Positions 10,813-26,171 of a stretch of DNA of 64,000 nt are shown here, piece after piece. A program made the translations under genes and the position numbers. Where the stretch lies: contig NC_134681.1 in the NCBI RefSeq assembly GCF_024713945.1, positions 3,304,001 to 3,368,000 on the forward strand, given 5' to 3'. Within the stretch, counting starts at the first letter, position 1; each line of letters opens with the position of its first letter. The notes under the pieces were generated by a model, which was not told where the DNA came from, searched no databases, and worked only from the letters and a program-made list of their open reading frames with translations. This DNA is from Dermatophagoides farinae (lineage: Eukaryota; Arthropoda; Arachnida; Sarcoptiformes; Pyroglyphidae).

Positions 10813-11000
10813 CGAAAAACAGAAGCGATTAATATTGCGATATTCAATTTTATTTTTCGTGATAGACCGCCACACATGAAACGAAATGGAAAAATCAATT
10901 AAATTTTCGAAAATTGAAAAATCATTGAATTTGTTGCCGTTGTTGAAACCGAACGAATTGAATATTTTTTTTTCAAATACGGATATTCCACTATAATCAA
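10813..11000 (-). other. candidate leader (5' UTR) exon, minus strand
   Basis: A non-repetitive segment ends on the minus strand in TTTTTCG followed by GTAAGTG, a near-perfect donor (GT at 10812-10811). It is open in one frame but I recognise no protein. MGAT1 is the next minus-strand gene downstream, so the simplest reading is a non-coding first exon of MGAT1, spliced across about 3 kb to an acceptor just before 7722. The left end is fixed by the donor; the right end is a guess. Confidence 0.3.
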
Positions 11001-11719
11001 CACACAATCACAAATGTTGGAGAATAAATAAATTTTACATAATTAGAATTTTTTTTTTTGGATTTTAATATGAAGACGACGAAGACGACGATGATGATGA
11101 TGATGAAATCATCATCACCATCATCATCAGCATCATATAATCAATCAATGAATTTGAGATAGAATATTGAAATTTTATAATCAAAAAGAAGATAAAAAAA
11201 ATTCACCAATGTCAAAAGTTTCAGAAAATTTAGAGGAAAAAAAACTGATTGACTAGTAGATAGAAAATGGAACTAAAAAAACTTTGCTTTGCACTCGCAT
11301 GTATCATCATCTGAAATGGCTCACAACGAATTCATATAATCCATACACACGCACAACATACATATACACATTTGTGATGATGATGATGATGATGATGATG
11401 AGCATGAATTCACCAGAAATTATTATCAAACATGAAAAAAAAAACAAAATCTTTTTTCCTTTTTTTTTTTTTGCTGCTATTATCACATATATTTATATTC
11501 ATCGCGTTTACCGCTACAAAAAAATTGGCGGTACATCAGTGTGAAAAAAAAAATTCATACTACTACTGCTACTACTATAGCTGCTAAAAAAAAAAATTAT
11601 ATTTCATTTTTCTATTACCAGAACAAAACATGACCACTACTGTAAACTGTGTAAACATGTTATTAATAATTTCTCTATACTTCTTTTTAGGCTTGTGTGT
11701 GTGTGTGTGTGTAAACTTG

Positions 11720-11758
<39 letters not shown>

Positions 11759-12067
11759 AGCAATGTTGACTTCTCTCTCTCTCTCTCTCTCTCTCTGTCT
11801 TTTTCCTCAATTCAATTTTTCTAGTTGCCACCGTATTTTTTTTTTTTTTGTCATTTCATTCAATTATCAATGCTACTACTGCTATTGTTACTTTGTGTGT
11901 ATACAAAAAAAAAAAAAAAAATAGTTGTAGCACACAAGCATTTATGAAAGAAATCAACATTTTTTTTTCTACAGGATATTTTCCATTATGTTTTCTACAG
12001 TTTTTGTTTTTTTTTCATTCAAAATCAAATAAACACTGTAAATCTATTCAATAACTTTGCGTTGGGA
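11001..12067. other. repeat-rich spacer before the 12.4-kb ORF
   Basis: GAC/ATG/ATC trinucleotide tracts (about 11076-11135, 11376-11401), homopolymers and the composite TG-CA-TC microsatellite at 11694-11796. Nothing coding was recognised. Confidence 0.5.
11694..11796. repeat. composite microsatellite (TG)n - spacer - (CA)n - (TC)n
   Basis: A TG run (11694-11712) and a CA run (11723-11756) are inverted around a 10-nt spacer, so they can pair as a hairpin. A TC run (11772-11796) follows 15 nt later. Confidence 0.9.
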
Positions 12068-12102
12068 TATGTGCTGCCATCTTAGAGAATATTAAGACGT
12101 TC
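12068..12102. repeat. dispersed element, copy A
   Basis: Matches copy B (14061-14095) at 31 of 35 positions by eye and contains TATGTGCTGCCATCT. Weaker likeness to copy C (14260-14340) extends to about 12175, including a shared CGATTTCGAATT. It lies 341 nt upstream of the ATG at 12444. Confidence 0.65.
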
Positions 12103-12443
12103 TAAAATATTTTTCCAACACATTTCTATGCTTCCAAAGAATGTCTTTTCGATTTCGAATTAGTACAATAGAAAATAGTTAGATTAATTTACCCGAATGA
12201 CAACACACACACACACATATAAAAACATGATGAGCCAGTACATAAAAAACACAAGTAAAATGAGCAACTTTTGTATGCAATCGTCCATTTGCTTTTTTGT
12301 TCATTTTATTGATTAGTTTCATTCTCGTTTTATTTGGTAATTAATTTTTTTTTCTCTCAGCTAAGATTCATTAATTTTGATTTTTTTTATAATTTCAGAT
12401 CTCTCGAATCAATTATATCGTAAACATTATTGTAGAAAAAAAA

Positions 12444-12869
12444 ATGGAACCAAACAGTGATGATCCTAATATTCCTACTTATAAAACGCGTGTATGTCAC
12501 ATTTTGGAATTTACTGATATAGAAAATTCAACTTCATACAATTGTTTTGAAGCAGTTAATGATCATGGAATCCCAATAATGGATGTTCCACTTGTTTTGT
12601 ATTCTACCGAACCAATTGAACTTGAGGAGGATGATGGAGGTTTAACTAACGATCAACAAGTTACTTTTACTATTCATCGATCACCAAGAGAACCTACTAG
12701 ATATTCAGCTACAGTCTATCTTGGTCCGCCGGATAATCGACGAAATGATTGTTGTGAAGTTTCTATTCCTGGACTTGTACATTTAATTAGACAACAAAAT
12801 GGTAGTTTCGAAGTTAAACGAATTATCAATAGTGTTAATTCAGTACAATGGATTATTAATTATATATAA
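12444..12869 (+). CDS. hypothetical protein, 141 aa, single coding exon
   Basis: Not recognised. Complex, non-repetitive composition with few homopolymers, unlike the shadow ORFs around it. It starts MEPNSDDPNIPTYKTRVCHI, has an acidic patch near residues 58-64, and alternating hydrophobic stretches (VTFTIHRS, YSATVYLG, CCEVSIPGLVHLI) that suggest a small beta-rich soluble domain. No signal peptide or membrane segment is seen. The start is the first ATG; an in-frame TAG lies just upstream. An acceptor-like TTTCAG at 12393-12398 suggests a spliced 5' UTR, and AATAAA lies at 12951-12956. The 3' signal, composition and complete frame make it a likely real lineage-restricted gene. Function unknown. 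Confidence 0.6.
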   Translation: MEPNSDDPNIPTYKTRVCHILEFTDIENSTSYNCFEAVNDHGIPIMDVPLVLYSTEPIELEEDDGGLTNDQQVTFTIHRSPREPTRYSATVYLGPPDNRRNDCCEVSIPGLVHLIRQQNGSFEVKRIINSVNSVQWIINYI

Positions 12870-12950
12870 ATTGCTATACCAATAATGATAATCCAATGTA
12901 ACGTCAACTGGCTATTTTTATGAAGATTAATTGTTAAACAAATTTTGTTA

Positions 12951-12956
12951 AATAAA
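12951..12956 (+). terminator. poly(A) signal after the 12444 ORF
   Basis: AATAAA, 82 nt after the stop codon, in otherwise plain AT-rich sequence. Confidence 0.5.
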
Positions 12957-13012
12957 ATTCCATTTTGATTATCTTAATTTCTTTCTTTTTTTTTACATTC
13001 TTTTTTTCCTAG

Positions 13013-13291
13013 TATAAACGTGTGTCAATTTCGAAAATCTTGAATAAAACATACAAAGAAATTGTTTGGTTAATGAATATATCTTATAGACAAAATGAGT
13101 ATGTCTATATTGAAACTTTTCTTTTATTGTTTTGCTCATTCAACTATATATATATGTATTGTGATATGATAAGATGGAAAAAAAGACCGCCCGAAAAAAA
13201 AATGGACGAAACGAAAAACAAAAAAACAAAATTCGATTTCAAATTTCGAAGTTCTTTTAGATTTTTATTTGAAACAACAAATTATAAATGA
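13013..13291 (+). CDS. possible terminal exon, 92 aa open frame, weak
   Basis: A strong acceptor (long pyrimidine tract then TTCCTAG at 13006-13012) is followed by a frame that stays open for 92 codons (VSISKILNKTYKEIVWLMN, hydrophobic middle, Lys-rich end). It has no ATG near its start, so it would need an upstream exon. No matching donor was found in the 12444 ORF. It may be chance; no family recognised. Confidence 0.2.
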   Translation, partial: YKRVSISKILNKTYKEIVWLMNISYRQNEYVYIETFLLLFCSFNYIYMYCDMIRWKKRPPEKKMDETKNKKTKFDFKFRSSFRFLFETTNYK

Positions 13292-13357
13292 AAATAAATT
13301 TAGGGTTAACAATTTCTTTTCATTTTTTTTTTGTTCAGTTTGCTCATTTTGATTTGA

Positions 13358-13600
13358 TCAATATTGAAAAATGATATATCGAAACAAATAAAATGATCCA
13401 AACATGGTACTGATAATCAGAATGAGAAAAAGTAGATAGATAATAGTGAAAATAACGGGAAAATGTTGATTAAAAAAATTCATTGCTTCCCGAATGATAC
13501 GCAAATGTATTTCCATTTGTTCATTTGGTGACAATTGATCATAATTGTGTGGCACTACGATACGAAGTGTTGGTCCATTTCCATAATGTCGTCGTTCCAT
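13358..13600 (-). CDS. small probable tail-anchored membrane protein, 80 aa
   Basis: Not recognised. The N-terminal half is soluble and polar (MERRHYGNGPTLRIVVPHNY, then DQLSPNEQMEIHLRIIREAM). The C-terminal third is one hydrophobic segment (about residues 48-75, PVIFTIIYLLFLILIIS) ending in a few polar residues. That fits a tail-anchored or small single-pass protein of the secretory pathway or mitochondria. The start is the first ATG after GGATAAGG. A minus-strand AATAAA is seen at about 13264-13269, and a YY1-like AAAATGGCGGC box lies 139 nt upstream (13739-13749). Complete single-exon frame; balanced composition argues for a real gene. Confidence 0.5.
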   Translation of the reverse strand: MERRHYGNGPTLRIVVPHNYDQLSPNEQMEIHLRIIREAMNFFNQHFPVIFTIIYLLFLILIISTMFGSFYLFRYIIFQY

Positions 13601-13738
13601 CCTTATCCGATAAATGAAATGACCAAGAAATTATGATGAAAAAAAAAACTTGTATACAACGTAAAGCAAAAAAAAAAAGGTAAAATGATCAACTTTTGTG
13701 TGCGCTCCAATTACAGCAACCGAAAATGATGAAAATGA

Positions 13739-13749
13739 AAAATGGCGGC
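13739..13749. promoter_or_regulatory. YY1/Pho-like box AAAATGGCGGC
   Basis: Exact match to the commonly used YY1 core AANATGGCGGC. It sits in a GC-richer patch 139 nt upstream of the minus-strand 80-aa ORF, a typical promoter-proximal place. Binding is not shown by sequence alone. Confidence 0.4.
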
Positions 13750-14060
13750 ATCCATTTTTTATACTGATAATAATCAATAGCTAAACGCATGCCTGGAATT
13801 ATGCTGCAAATCCAACACACACACACACACACACACTTGTAGCTTTGTGTAGAGTTCGATTCCGTTTCACTCGTATAGATATTATTAATGTAAAATTCGC
13901 AATGTAATTACAACGATTTCGAAAATTATTCGGACTCATTCATACATGTACTCAGGCATATACAGACGGACGTACAGACAGGTATAGCAAAGGATATTCA
14001 ACATACACAAGCATATATGTACAAAAAGAACAGATATAAATCTTTAAACCAAACGCAGGT
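13750..14060. other. spacer between the 80-aa ORF and copy B
   Basis: Contains a CA run near 13815-13836 and the non-repetitive stretch 13838-14040. No ORF, RNA gene or clear signal was recognised. Confidence 0.5.
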
Positions 14061-14095
14061 TATGTGCTGCCATCTGAGAGAATGTTAAAACATTC
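14061..14095. repeat. dispersed element, copy B
   Basis: Partner of copy A: TATGTGCTGCCATCT, then AGAGAAT, TTAA and TTC blocks in the same order with 4 mismatches in 35. It lies 605 nt upstream of the ATG at 14701. Confidence 0.65.
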
Positions 14096-14259
14096 GATAA
14101 ATTCTGATTAAAAAATTCGATATTTGAAACAAAAATAAATGAAAAAAAAAATGAATTAAATAATTAATAACTTGAAAAATGAGAACATTAGGAAAAAAAT
14201 TTCAATTTTAATGAATGATTTATTCTATAGAATAAAAAATTTGACATTGGCAACATCAA

Positions 14260-14340
14260 CGCCATCTAAACGTAATGTTAAGGAGTTACAAAATATTGTC
14301 TGTTGAAACACATGTTGCCGATTTCGAATTCTATTCAATC
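14260..14340. repeat. dispersed element, degenerate copy C
   Basis: Begins CGCCATCTAAACGTAATGTTA and ends near CCGATTTCGAATTC. It shares, in order with copy A, GCCATCT, TTAAG, AAAATATT, AACACAT and CGATTTCGAATT. Looser than A versus B. Confidence 0.4.
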
Positions 14341-14700
14341 TTCATCATTATTTTTAACTTTTTTTTTTTGAATCATCAATGATCAATCATTATCTAAATT
14401 TTGCATTTGTGATTTATTAATCATCCATTATTACTGATTATTTGTCAAAATCCATTGTCACTATTTACACATTCACATTCACTTGATTATAAATCAAGAT
14501 TTCTGATCATCAAATGAATTCTTACATGTAAATATTTCATTCGATTGATAGAAAAAATATTTTGTTTTCAATTCTAGAATTTTTATTGATCATTTTCGTT
14601 CTTTATTTCATTTTAATTTTTTTTTAGTAATCGATTGAAATTTTGTCTAGTTATATATCTATCTCTTTATCTAGTCTATTACAGCTAATCTGGTTTACTG

Positions 14701-15126
14701 ATGGATATCGAAAAGGAGAAGAAGGGCAAAGGGAAACCCGATTATTTAGTGGAAAAAATGTGTGCAAAAAGATTTTGGACAAAAATTCCAAATTTCAAAA
14801 GAAAACCATCGTATGTGTATGTATATTCGGATGATGAAGATTCGAATATAAATCCATCGAATGAGGAAAACCATGTTCTTGATGCTAATATTGATGATGC
14901 TATCGTCAATAATATATTTGAAACCATTTTTCCAGAAAAAGGATCAAACAAAGATGATGAAATTAAAGTGATGGACAAAATTTTCGATGAGGAATTTATC
15001 GAAAAAATATTGAATGACAAGCGACAATTGAATATTAAACATCTAATGACCAAATACAATTCTGACAAACAATCGATTGGTTTAAATACTAGAGCTAGAC
15101 GTAGAAAATCCAAACTCAACTTTTAA
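14701..15126 (+). CDS. hypothetical charged protein, 141 aa, probably frameshifted
   Basis: Not recognised. Lys/Asp/Glu-rich with an acidic centre (YSDDEDSN) and a basic end (RARRRKSKLNF) that could act as a nuclear signal. Two related segments occur: IVNNIFETIF, and DDEIKVMDKIFDEEFIEKIL. After the stop at 15124-15126 the +1 frame stays open to 15232 and encodes a third similar segment, DQQIKEMNDRIFEKK. That points to a one-base frameshift in an older longer gene, or a different end in the living copy. The ATG at 14701 lies 13 nt after a TACAG acceptor-like site. No AATAAA was found close by. It may be a decaying gene or an assembly-level indel. Confidence 0.45.
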   Translation: MDIEKEKKGKGKPDYLVEKMCAKRFWTKIPNFKRKPSYVYVYSDDEDSNINPSNEENHVLDANIDDAIVNNIFETIFPEKGSNKDDEIKVMDKIFDEEFIEKILNDKRQLNIKHLMTKYNSDKQSIGLNTRARRRKSKLNF

Positions 15127-15232
15127 CATCAACAATGACGATGATATTCATGCTGATCAACAAATTAAAGAAATGAATGATCGAATATTTGAAAAAAAAA
15201 TAATGATTTCAAGGGCATTCATTTTCCAATAG
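15127..15232 (+). pseudogene. +1-frame continuation of the 14701 ORF
   Basis: The frame beginning at 15116 is open for 38 codons and ends TAG at 15230-15232. It reads NNDDDIHADQQIKEMNDRIF and on, closely like the DDEIKVMDKIF segment of the upstream ORF. No GT-AG pair is seen that would join the frames. Confidence 0.35.
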
Positions 15233-15240
15233 ATGGCGTC
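15226..15240 (+). promoter_or_regulatory. CTCF-like site CCAATAGATGGCGTC
   Basis: Agrees with the animal CTCF core CCASYAGRKGGCRSY at 13 of 15 positions. It overlaps the stop codon of the frameshifted tail and lies at the edge between the small genes and the gene desert. Function inferred only. Confidence 0.35.
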
Positions 15241-20000
<4,760 letters not shown>

Positions 20001-23000
20001 TTCACAATATAGTAAAAGAAAAACAGCACCAGAAAAACCAAATTATACAAACAGAAGCTAAACGAAAGAAAAAATAATGAGCCACTTTTACTGATTGGTT
20101 TATGATTTTATGGGTCGTTCTCAATAATAATAATAATAATACATAATGATAATGATCCAACAAATATACTCTAGAAATGAAAACACATTTACATTCACTA
20201 AAGTATACACACACAAACACACACACACACTGACTGACCAGTGGTCATTTTCATTTTAGTAAATCTCCATAACTTTTTCTATGTTCATTTGTGAATTATT
20301 CGGGATATATATAATTTGATTTCGTATTTTTTTCCTATCTATTTATTTATGTGTGGGTGGGCATGGGCATTTGTCATTGTTTTGTGGTCATTGGTCATGA
20401 CCTTAGAGTCGGTGGTCAGGGCCTTTTTTTTCATCATAACACTAGCATGTTATAAATCAGAAAATAATCCAACAACAACAACAACAACGATTAATCAAAT
20501 AAATACATCGATAGAATTTGTATGTTCCAGTGCTGCTGATGATGATGATGATGATAATGATGTTTAGATGTCAATAATATATTTTCATGGTTTACAATCC
20601 GAAAAAACGAAAATCATTCAGTGAATTGGCCTGTGTTTTGAATGAAACTGAAAAACAACAGCAGCAGCAATAACAACAACATTTTGATCAATTTGGTGGA
20701 ACACGAGGGTCGTACATTCTACATTATCCCGGTTAATGGTCAATGGATTGATTTTTCTCTTTTTCGCTGTCTTTAATACTTTATTTTTTTGGTTGGCTAT
20801 GGTTTCATGTAAATTTTTTTCACTGGAAAAAAATATAATGAAGATCATCACTTGTGCTTTGGTTTGGGTAATGTTTTTCCATTGCTTTTTCACTCAGTGT
20901 CGATGTTTTTTCTGAATCTAGACCAAACAGAATTCATGCTACTACTACTACTACTAGCTTAAAAATACTTGAGTGTATGGTATAGTTTCTGTATGCGTGT
21001 TTGACTTGAATAAAATTTGCATAAATTTCTTTTTTTTTCAATCCAAATTACGAAAAAAAAATGAATGAATAAATGATATTTTGGCCGATGAAATTGATAT
21101 GGAAAGAAAATGAAGAAGAATGGGGAAAAGGGAACCATGATCCACTTTAAAAAAAACAACAGCAACAACAACTCTAAATGTAAAAAAACTATCCTTTTCA
21201 ATTTTCCATATAAGTTGTGAAAGTTGCAGAATTTGAGGTTTTTTTTCGATTCTGATCTTATGGTTATACTGATATTCTGGATTCTTTTCATTTTTTGTTT
21301 TGAGTGTGTGTGTGCGAGAGAGAGAGAGAAAGAGAGCGAAAGTGCATCATAATAACTTTGCGTTAATAGCTCTTTGGGAGACAAAAAAAAAGATAAAAAT
21401 TATCCGCCACGACACACATACAAACACACACACACACACGTGACACATTTGAATTGATTTCCGTTTCTCTTCATTTCGTTTCTACATACGTTAGCATGAG
21501 AGAATGATGATAAAAAATGAGATATTATTCTACAATTACCCGGCAAACACAAATAAATAGAAAAAAAAGTATACCAATGTCACTCATGAAATTCATGAAT
21601 AAAACATTTGAATTTGTTGAACATAATTACGAGAGAACGAGAGAGAGAGACAGAGATGAAGAGAATTTTTTCAAGAGTAAATTTTTTATATAAACATGTG
21701 TGTGTTTATGCGTAAATCACGAAAAAAAAAATTTAAAGATTCAAAAAAATTCCACGAAAAAAAAACAATTGTTTGGTTGTGTGTGTGTGTGTGTGCACGG
21801 ATTCTGTCACCACTTTTTCAACCACCGCCATTGATCTGGTCATTGGGTACAGAATTTTGTTTTTTTCCTATCTCTCACTATTATTTGGTTATGATTTTTT
21901 TCAATTCATGAATCTAATGTGATTATAATATTTTTGAATGAATGAATTTTACTCGATCTGTCCTCATTGTTTATTATTCATAAAACAAAAAAACACACAC
22001 ACAAGTGTTGAAACAATGTATCATTGATGAAAATGAAAACAACACTTTTGCTGGATGAAATAAAATCCGATTTGAAACCCAAAAAGTGGTGTTGAAACAA
22101 TGGAATTTAGCAAATTTTTGGCAAAAAAAAAAAAAAATACTTGGCAGTGATTAAACTTGATGAAAAAAAAATTATTTTAAGAAGAAAAAAGGACAGAAAA
22201 AAAATTAAAACAAAAGAAAAATGAACGTAAAAAATTTTTCAATTTTTCTAACAACCAAAAAAGGATATGAGATGATTGAATAAATGAATGAAAAACTAAC
22301 AAAGATGCTTTGCTAAGCAGAATCAGCAGAATCTTTTTTTTTTGTTTTCATCAGAAAAAAAGACGCTAATAACAAAAAAAAAAAAACAAAAAACAATTGG
22401 AATCTTTTTTTCAGTTATTTCTGCTGCTGCTGCTTGTTGTTGCTAATAAATGCTGAACCAGATGGTTTTAATTATCTAAATTTAGCTCAAAGTTGTAATG
22501 TGTGTGTGCTTGTGTGTGTTTGTGTTGGTTTTTTTCTGTGTTTAATTACAAACCTTTAAACCAGTTTGGTTACGACTGGTTCATAATATTAGATTAACCA
22601 GAATTTTGCAAAAATAAAAAAAAATAAATAAAAAACAACAGCACAGCATTAAACAACAACAACGTGAACAACGTGAAAAACATTTAATTTTCATTTGAGT
22701 TTAACAACAACAAAAAATAAAATAAAAAAAAATTGACAACCAAAGAATATTCGATTCGGAATTCAATTCTTTTGCAATGATGATTATGATTGTTTGCCTT
22801 TTTTTTCTTTTGCTTTTTCTTTCTCTCTCAATTTACTCTTTATTCATTCAAGACAACATAAAAAAAATAACAAATATTGCCTGCAACCATATATTTACAA
22901 TCCATATGTCTCTATCTATTTATCTATCCTGTATTCCTGTATGTATGATGATTAGTGAACAGAATGAACAAAAAAAAGGAAATAAATTTTGTTCCTTGAA

Positions 23001-24788
23001 AATTCTTGTTCACAATCATCATCATGACGATGATGAAGTTGATGGTAATGGAATGGATTATATGAACGATATGAAACTATAATCAAAATGAATGAATAAA
23101 AACTTTTCGATATATTTGCATGAATCGATTGTAGTGTATGTCTCTCTCTAGGTTTATGATTGATGAGATAGAAAAGTGAAAACTTTTTTGCTTTCCCAAA
23201 TTATTGATGACTTGAAAACAATTAGAAATTTTCTCAAAACAAAAAATTCCAATTTCACCCAGAATAATAATCTGTTTTGTTTTCGTGTATATTGGTGGCA
23301 ACAGAATACCAGAATATTCATACTCTCAATCAAACATAAAATAAAAATATAGATTGATGAATCATTGGATTTTTGTTTTCATTTCACAAATTTCACAAAT
23401 GTCATGTGGAATAATAAAAAAATAAATAAATCCAATTCCAATTGATCAATTCACGCACACACACTCACACACACACACAAAGCTAATTGGCTTATATATC
23501 GTTGAATATGGTGAAAATGGTGAAAAAACAAAAATGAAAAATAAAAATAAAATAAAAAAATTTTTTTTCCTGCATTCTGGCCAAAAATAAAGAGAAAAAA
23601 TAGAAAAAAAAAATTCGTGCACGAATAAAATGAGAATACGTGAGCTTACAACAACAACAACAACAACAACAACAACGACAACAGAATAAAAGCAAAAGCA
23701 AAACATCAATTCTGCAAATTTTTTTTTCTTTATACCTAACGGCCAACTGATGGATGGATCAGAGAGAGAGAGAAAATGAAAATAGTGAGAAAAATCTATA
23801 TTTTCGAGATGTTACCATGATTTGGATGCGGTTTTCTTTTTTCACTCACTCTCTCTCTCTCTCTCTCTCTTTATTCATATATTTGGTATAGGTTTTTTTT
23901 TGTTCTGTGTGTGTGTGTTCGTGGTGGATAACGGTAATTTTTTTTTTTGAGCTTTAACCGCAGCAACAGTAGCAGCAGCAGCAGCAGTGGTGGTGATGAT
24001 GATGGTTGGTTTTTTTTGGCCACTTTTCACAATATATTTGGCACCAGATGCGACCCAACCAAAAAAAAAAAAAATATGATTGTTGTTCGTTTTGGTGTGT
24101 GTGTGTGTTGGTGAGAGAGAGAGAGAGAGGAAAAATGATTATATAATAACCGACACATCACAGAGTGATTGAAATCCAAAAAAAAAACTAAAAAACTGAA
24201 ACTAAAAACAAATGTGAATGATTATCGTTCACATTTGTTAGTTTCAAGAAGAAGAATCATCATAGGAATAGAGAAAAATTTTTTTTGTTTTGTTTTGTTT
24301 TTTGTCACTTTTTGACCAAGGAATAGGAACAAAAAAAAAATTACCAAAAAAGTTTCATACATCATCATCATCATCATCATCATTGACAATGAATTTTGGA
24401 TTTTTAATCCAATTTTACGGTACAATTGTCGGTATATATAGAATAACAACAGCGACAAAAATAAACCTAAAAATAGACTGTGTAGATTGTGACAAATGTA
24501 TGTTTCATTGTTCGGAATACAAAAAGGAAACAAAAAACATTGAAGCTAATTATTATTATAATCATTTATCACATTTCATTGTTGATGTTTCATAAACTTG
24601 GACAAAATTTGTACAGAAAAAAAAGAAGAAATTATTATTGGCCATCCATCTTGACCGCATGAAATACACATGGCCATTTTGTATTTGATTCGATAATGAA
24701 TAAGTTTATTTGTTGAAAAAAAATGAAAATTTTTCATTCCTTCATTCATCATTAAAAGCTGTTTGGAACTTTATTTGGAATTTTCAAT

Positions 24789-24819
<31 letters not shown>

Positions 24820-25000
24820 TTAACAGATTTCAGAGAAATTTCAGTAGCTGTTCGTGTGTGTGTGTATATATATTTGTGGGGTATGAGTGCCAGGATTTTT
24901 TTCAACACTTTCAGAAAAGCCACCAACAAGCCAGCCAGCCAGGCAAAAAAAAATAAGTATCGCCAACCACAACAACAACCGCAAATGAAAAAAAAACAGA
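20001..25000. other. gene desert, part 2
   Basis: No recognisable gene. CAA run (23648-23676), CT run (about 23849-23871), AGC cluster (about 23970-23988), CA run (about 24792-24819) and the hairpin at 24198-24245. A 91-codon minus-strand frame (20893-20618) begins MKKQWKNITQTKAQ and has mixed composition, but no family is recognised and no strong gene signals surround it. Confidence 0.6.
24198..24245. repeat. 18-bp hairpin with 3-nt bulge
   Basis: Left arm 24198-24218 and right arm 24228-24245 pair over 18 bases when three A residues are bulged. The loop is 9 nt (24219-24227). The arms are not simple repeats. It could be a small MITE-like or stem-loop RNA element; shorter than a usual miRNA precursor. 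Confidence 0.7.
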
Positions 25001-26137
25001 GATATACTACTAATCACAAAAAATGAAACAAACGTATACAAGCTGTTGCCAGCAGCAGAATCCTATTTTTTTTCCTACTGAATAGTGGTGAACACACACA
25101 CATTATTTTGAATTAAAGTCGATGTGGAAGAGAATGAAAAAAAAAATTGAAACCAAATATCAAAGAATTGAATTTTTCTTTATTTCATCAACATTTGTTT
25201 GTTGTCTTTTATTATTGCAAAACAAAACAAAAAAAAATCAAATGAATCCATTTAAATGACATTAGATGGCGTTTCTAAGATGAAATTTTATTTTAGTTTT
25301 TTTGAATCATCACACACACAGACAAACATATACAATTTCAATTTCAGAGGTATTTACCATTTTCTTTCGTTTTTTTTTCATATACACAAAAAAACATCAG
25401 TCATCATCATAGTCATAGTTATTATTATAGGTCTTAAAAACCTTAGTTTTTTTTTCTCTCGTGAGCATTAACATTTTAACCTCCTACTACTCCATACAAC
25501 AACAACAACAACGACAACAACAACAACAACAAAAAACGAAAATATGTGGATGTGTGTGTGGAACAAGTGCATGCATGCATGTATATATAACGCAGACAAA
25601 AAAAACTTTAGTTTAGTTTGAAATGGGCGCGCATTCAATTCCTAAATAGCAAAATAGCATCATCGTATTTGTTGTAAAATGTGATGTTATATATAAAATG
25701 ATGGTGGTGGTATTGTGTGCATGTTTTTTTTTTCATCTGGAATATCCATTGGAATTTTGATTTTTGTTAAAGTGGATCACTCACTCATCATCATTATTAT
25801 TGTCTGAAAGAATAACTCAGATATTCTTTTTGAATGTTACAACATAGTGATGGGATTTTTTTTCCCGAAAAAAAAAGAATATATGGCCAGTAAAAAAAAA
25901 ATGATGATAATTTTTGGATAATGGATAAAGATCATCTGATCATTGATTTAATCTCTATCTCCTTTTCTGCCTGTGTGTGTGTGTGTGTTTTCTACAATTT
26001 TCATAAGCCAAGCCTTGAAACGAAATTTTTTTTCACAAATCGCCGAACAAAAATAAAAATCTAAAACAAAAATTTCAAGCATAAAAAAAATGAAAAACTA
26101 AAACTTTTTCTTTCCTGGTTTGATCAGAGAAAAAAAG

Positions 26138-26171
<34 letters not shown>

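Noticed and set aside
13838-13870. AGAGTTCGATTCC, resembling a tRNA B box
   Set aside because: No A box at the right distance and no acceptor stem; a CA repeat occupies the needed region.
14742-15119. 125-codon minus-strand frame opposite the 14701 ORF
   Set aside because: Mirror of an acidic/Lys-rich frame; leucine/serine-rich by complement. The plus frame has the repeated motif and ATG context.
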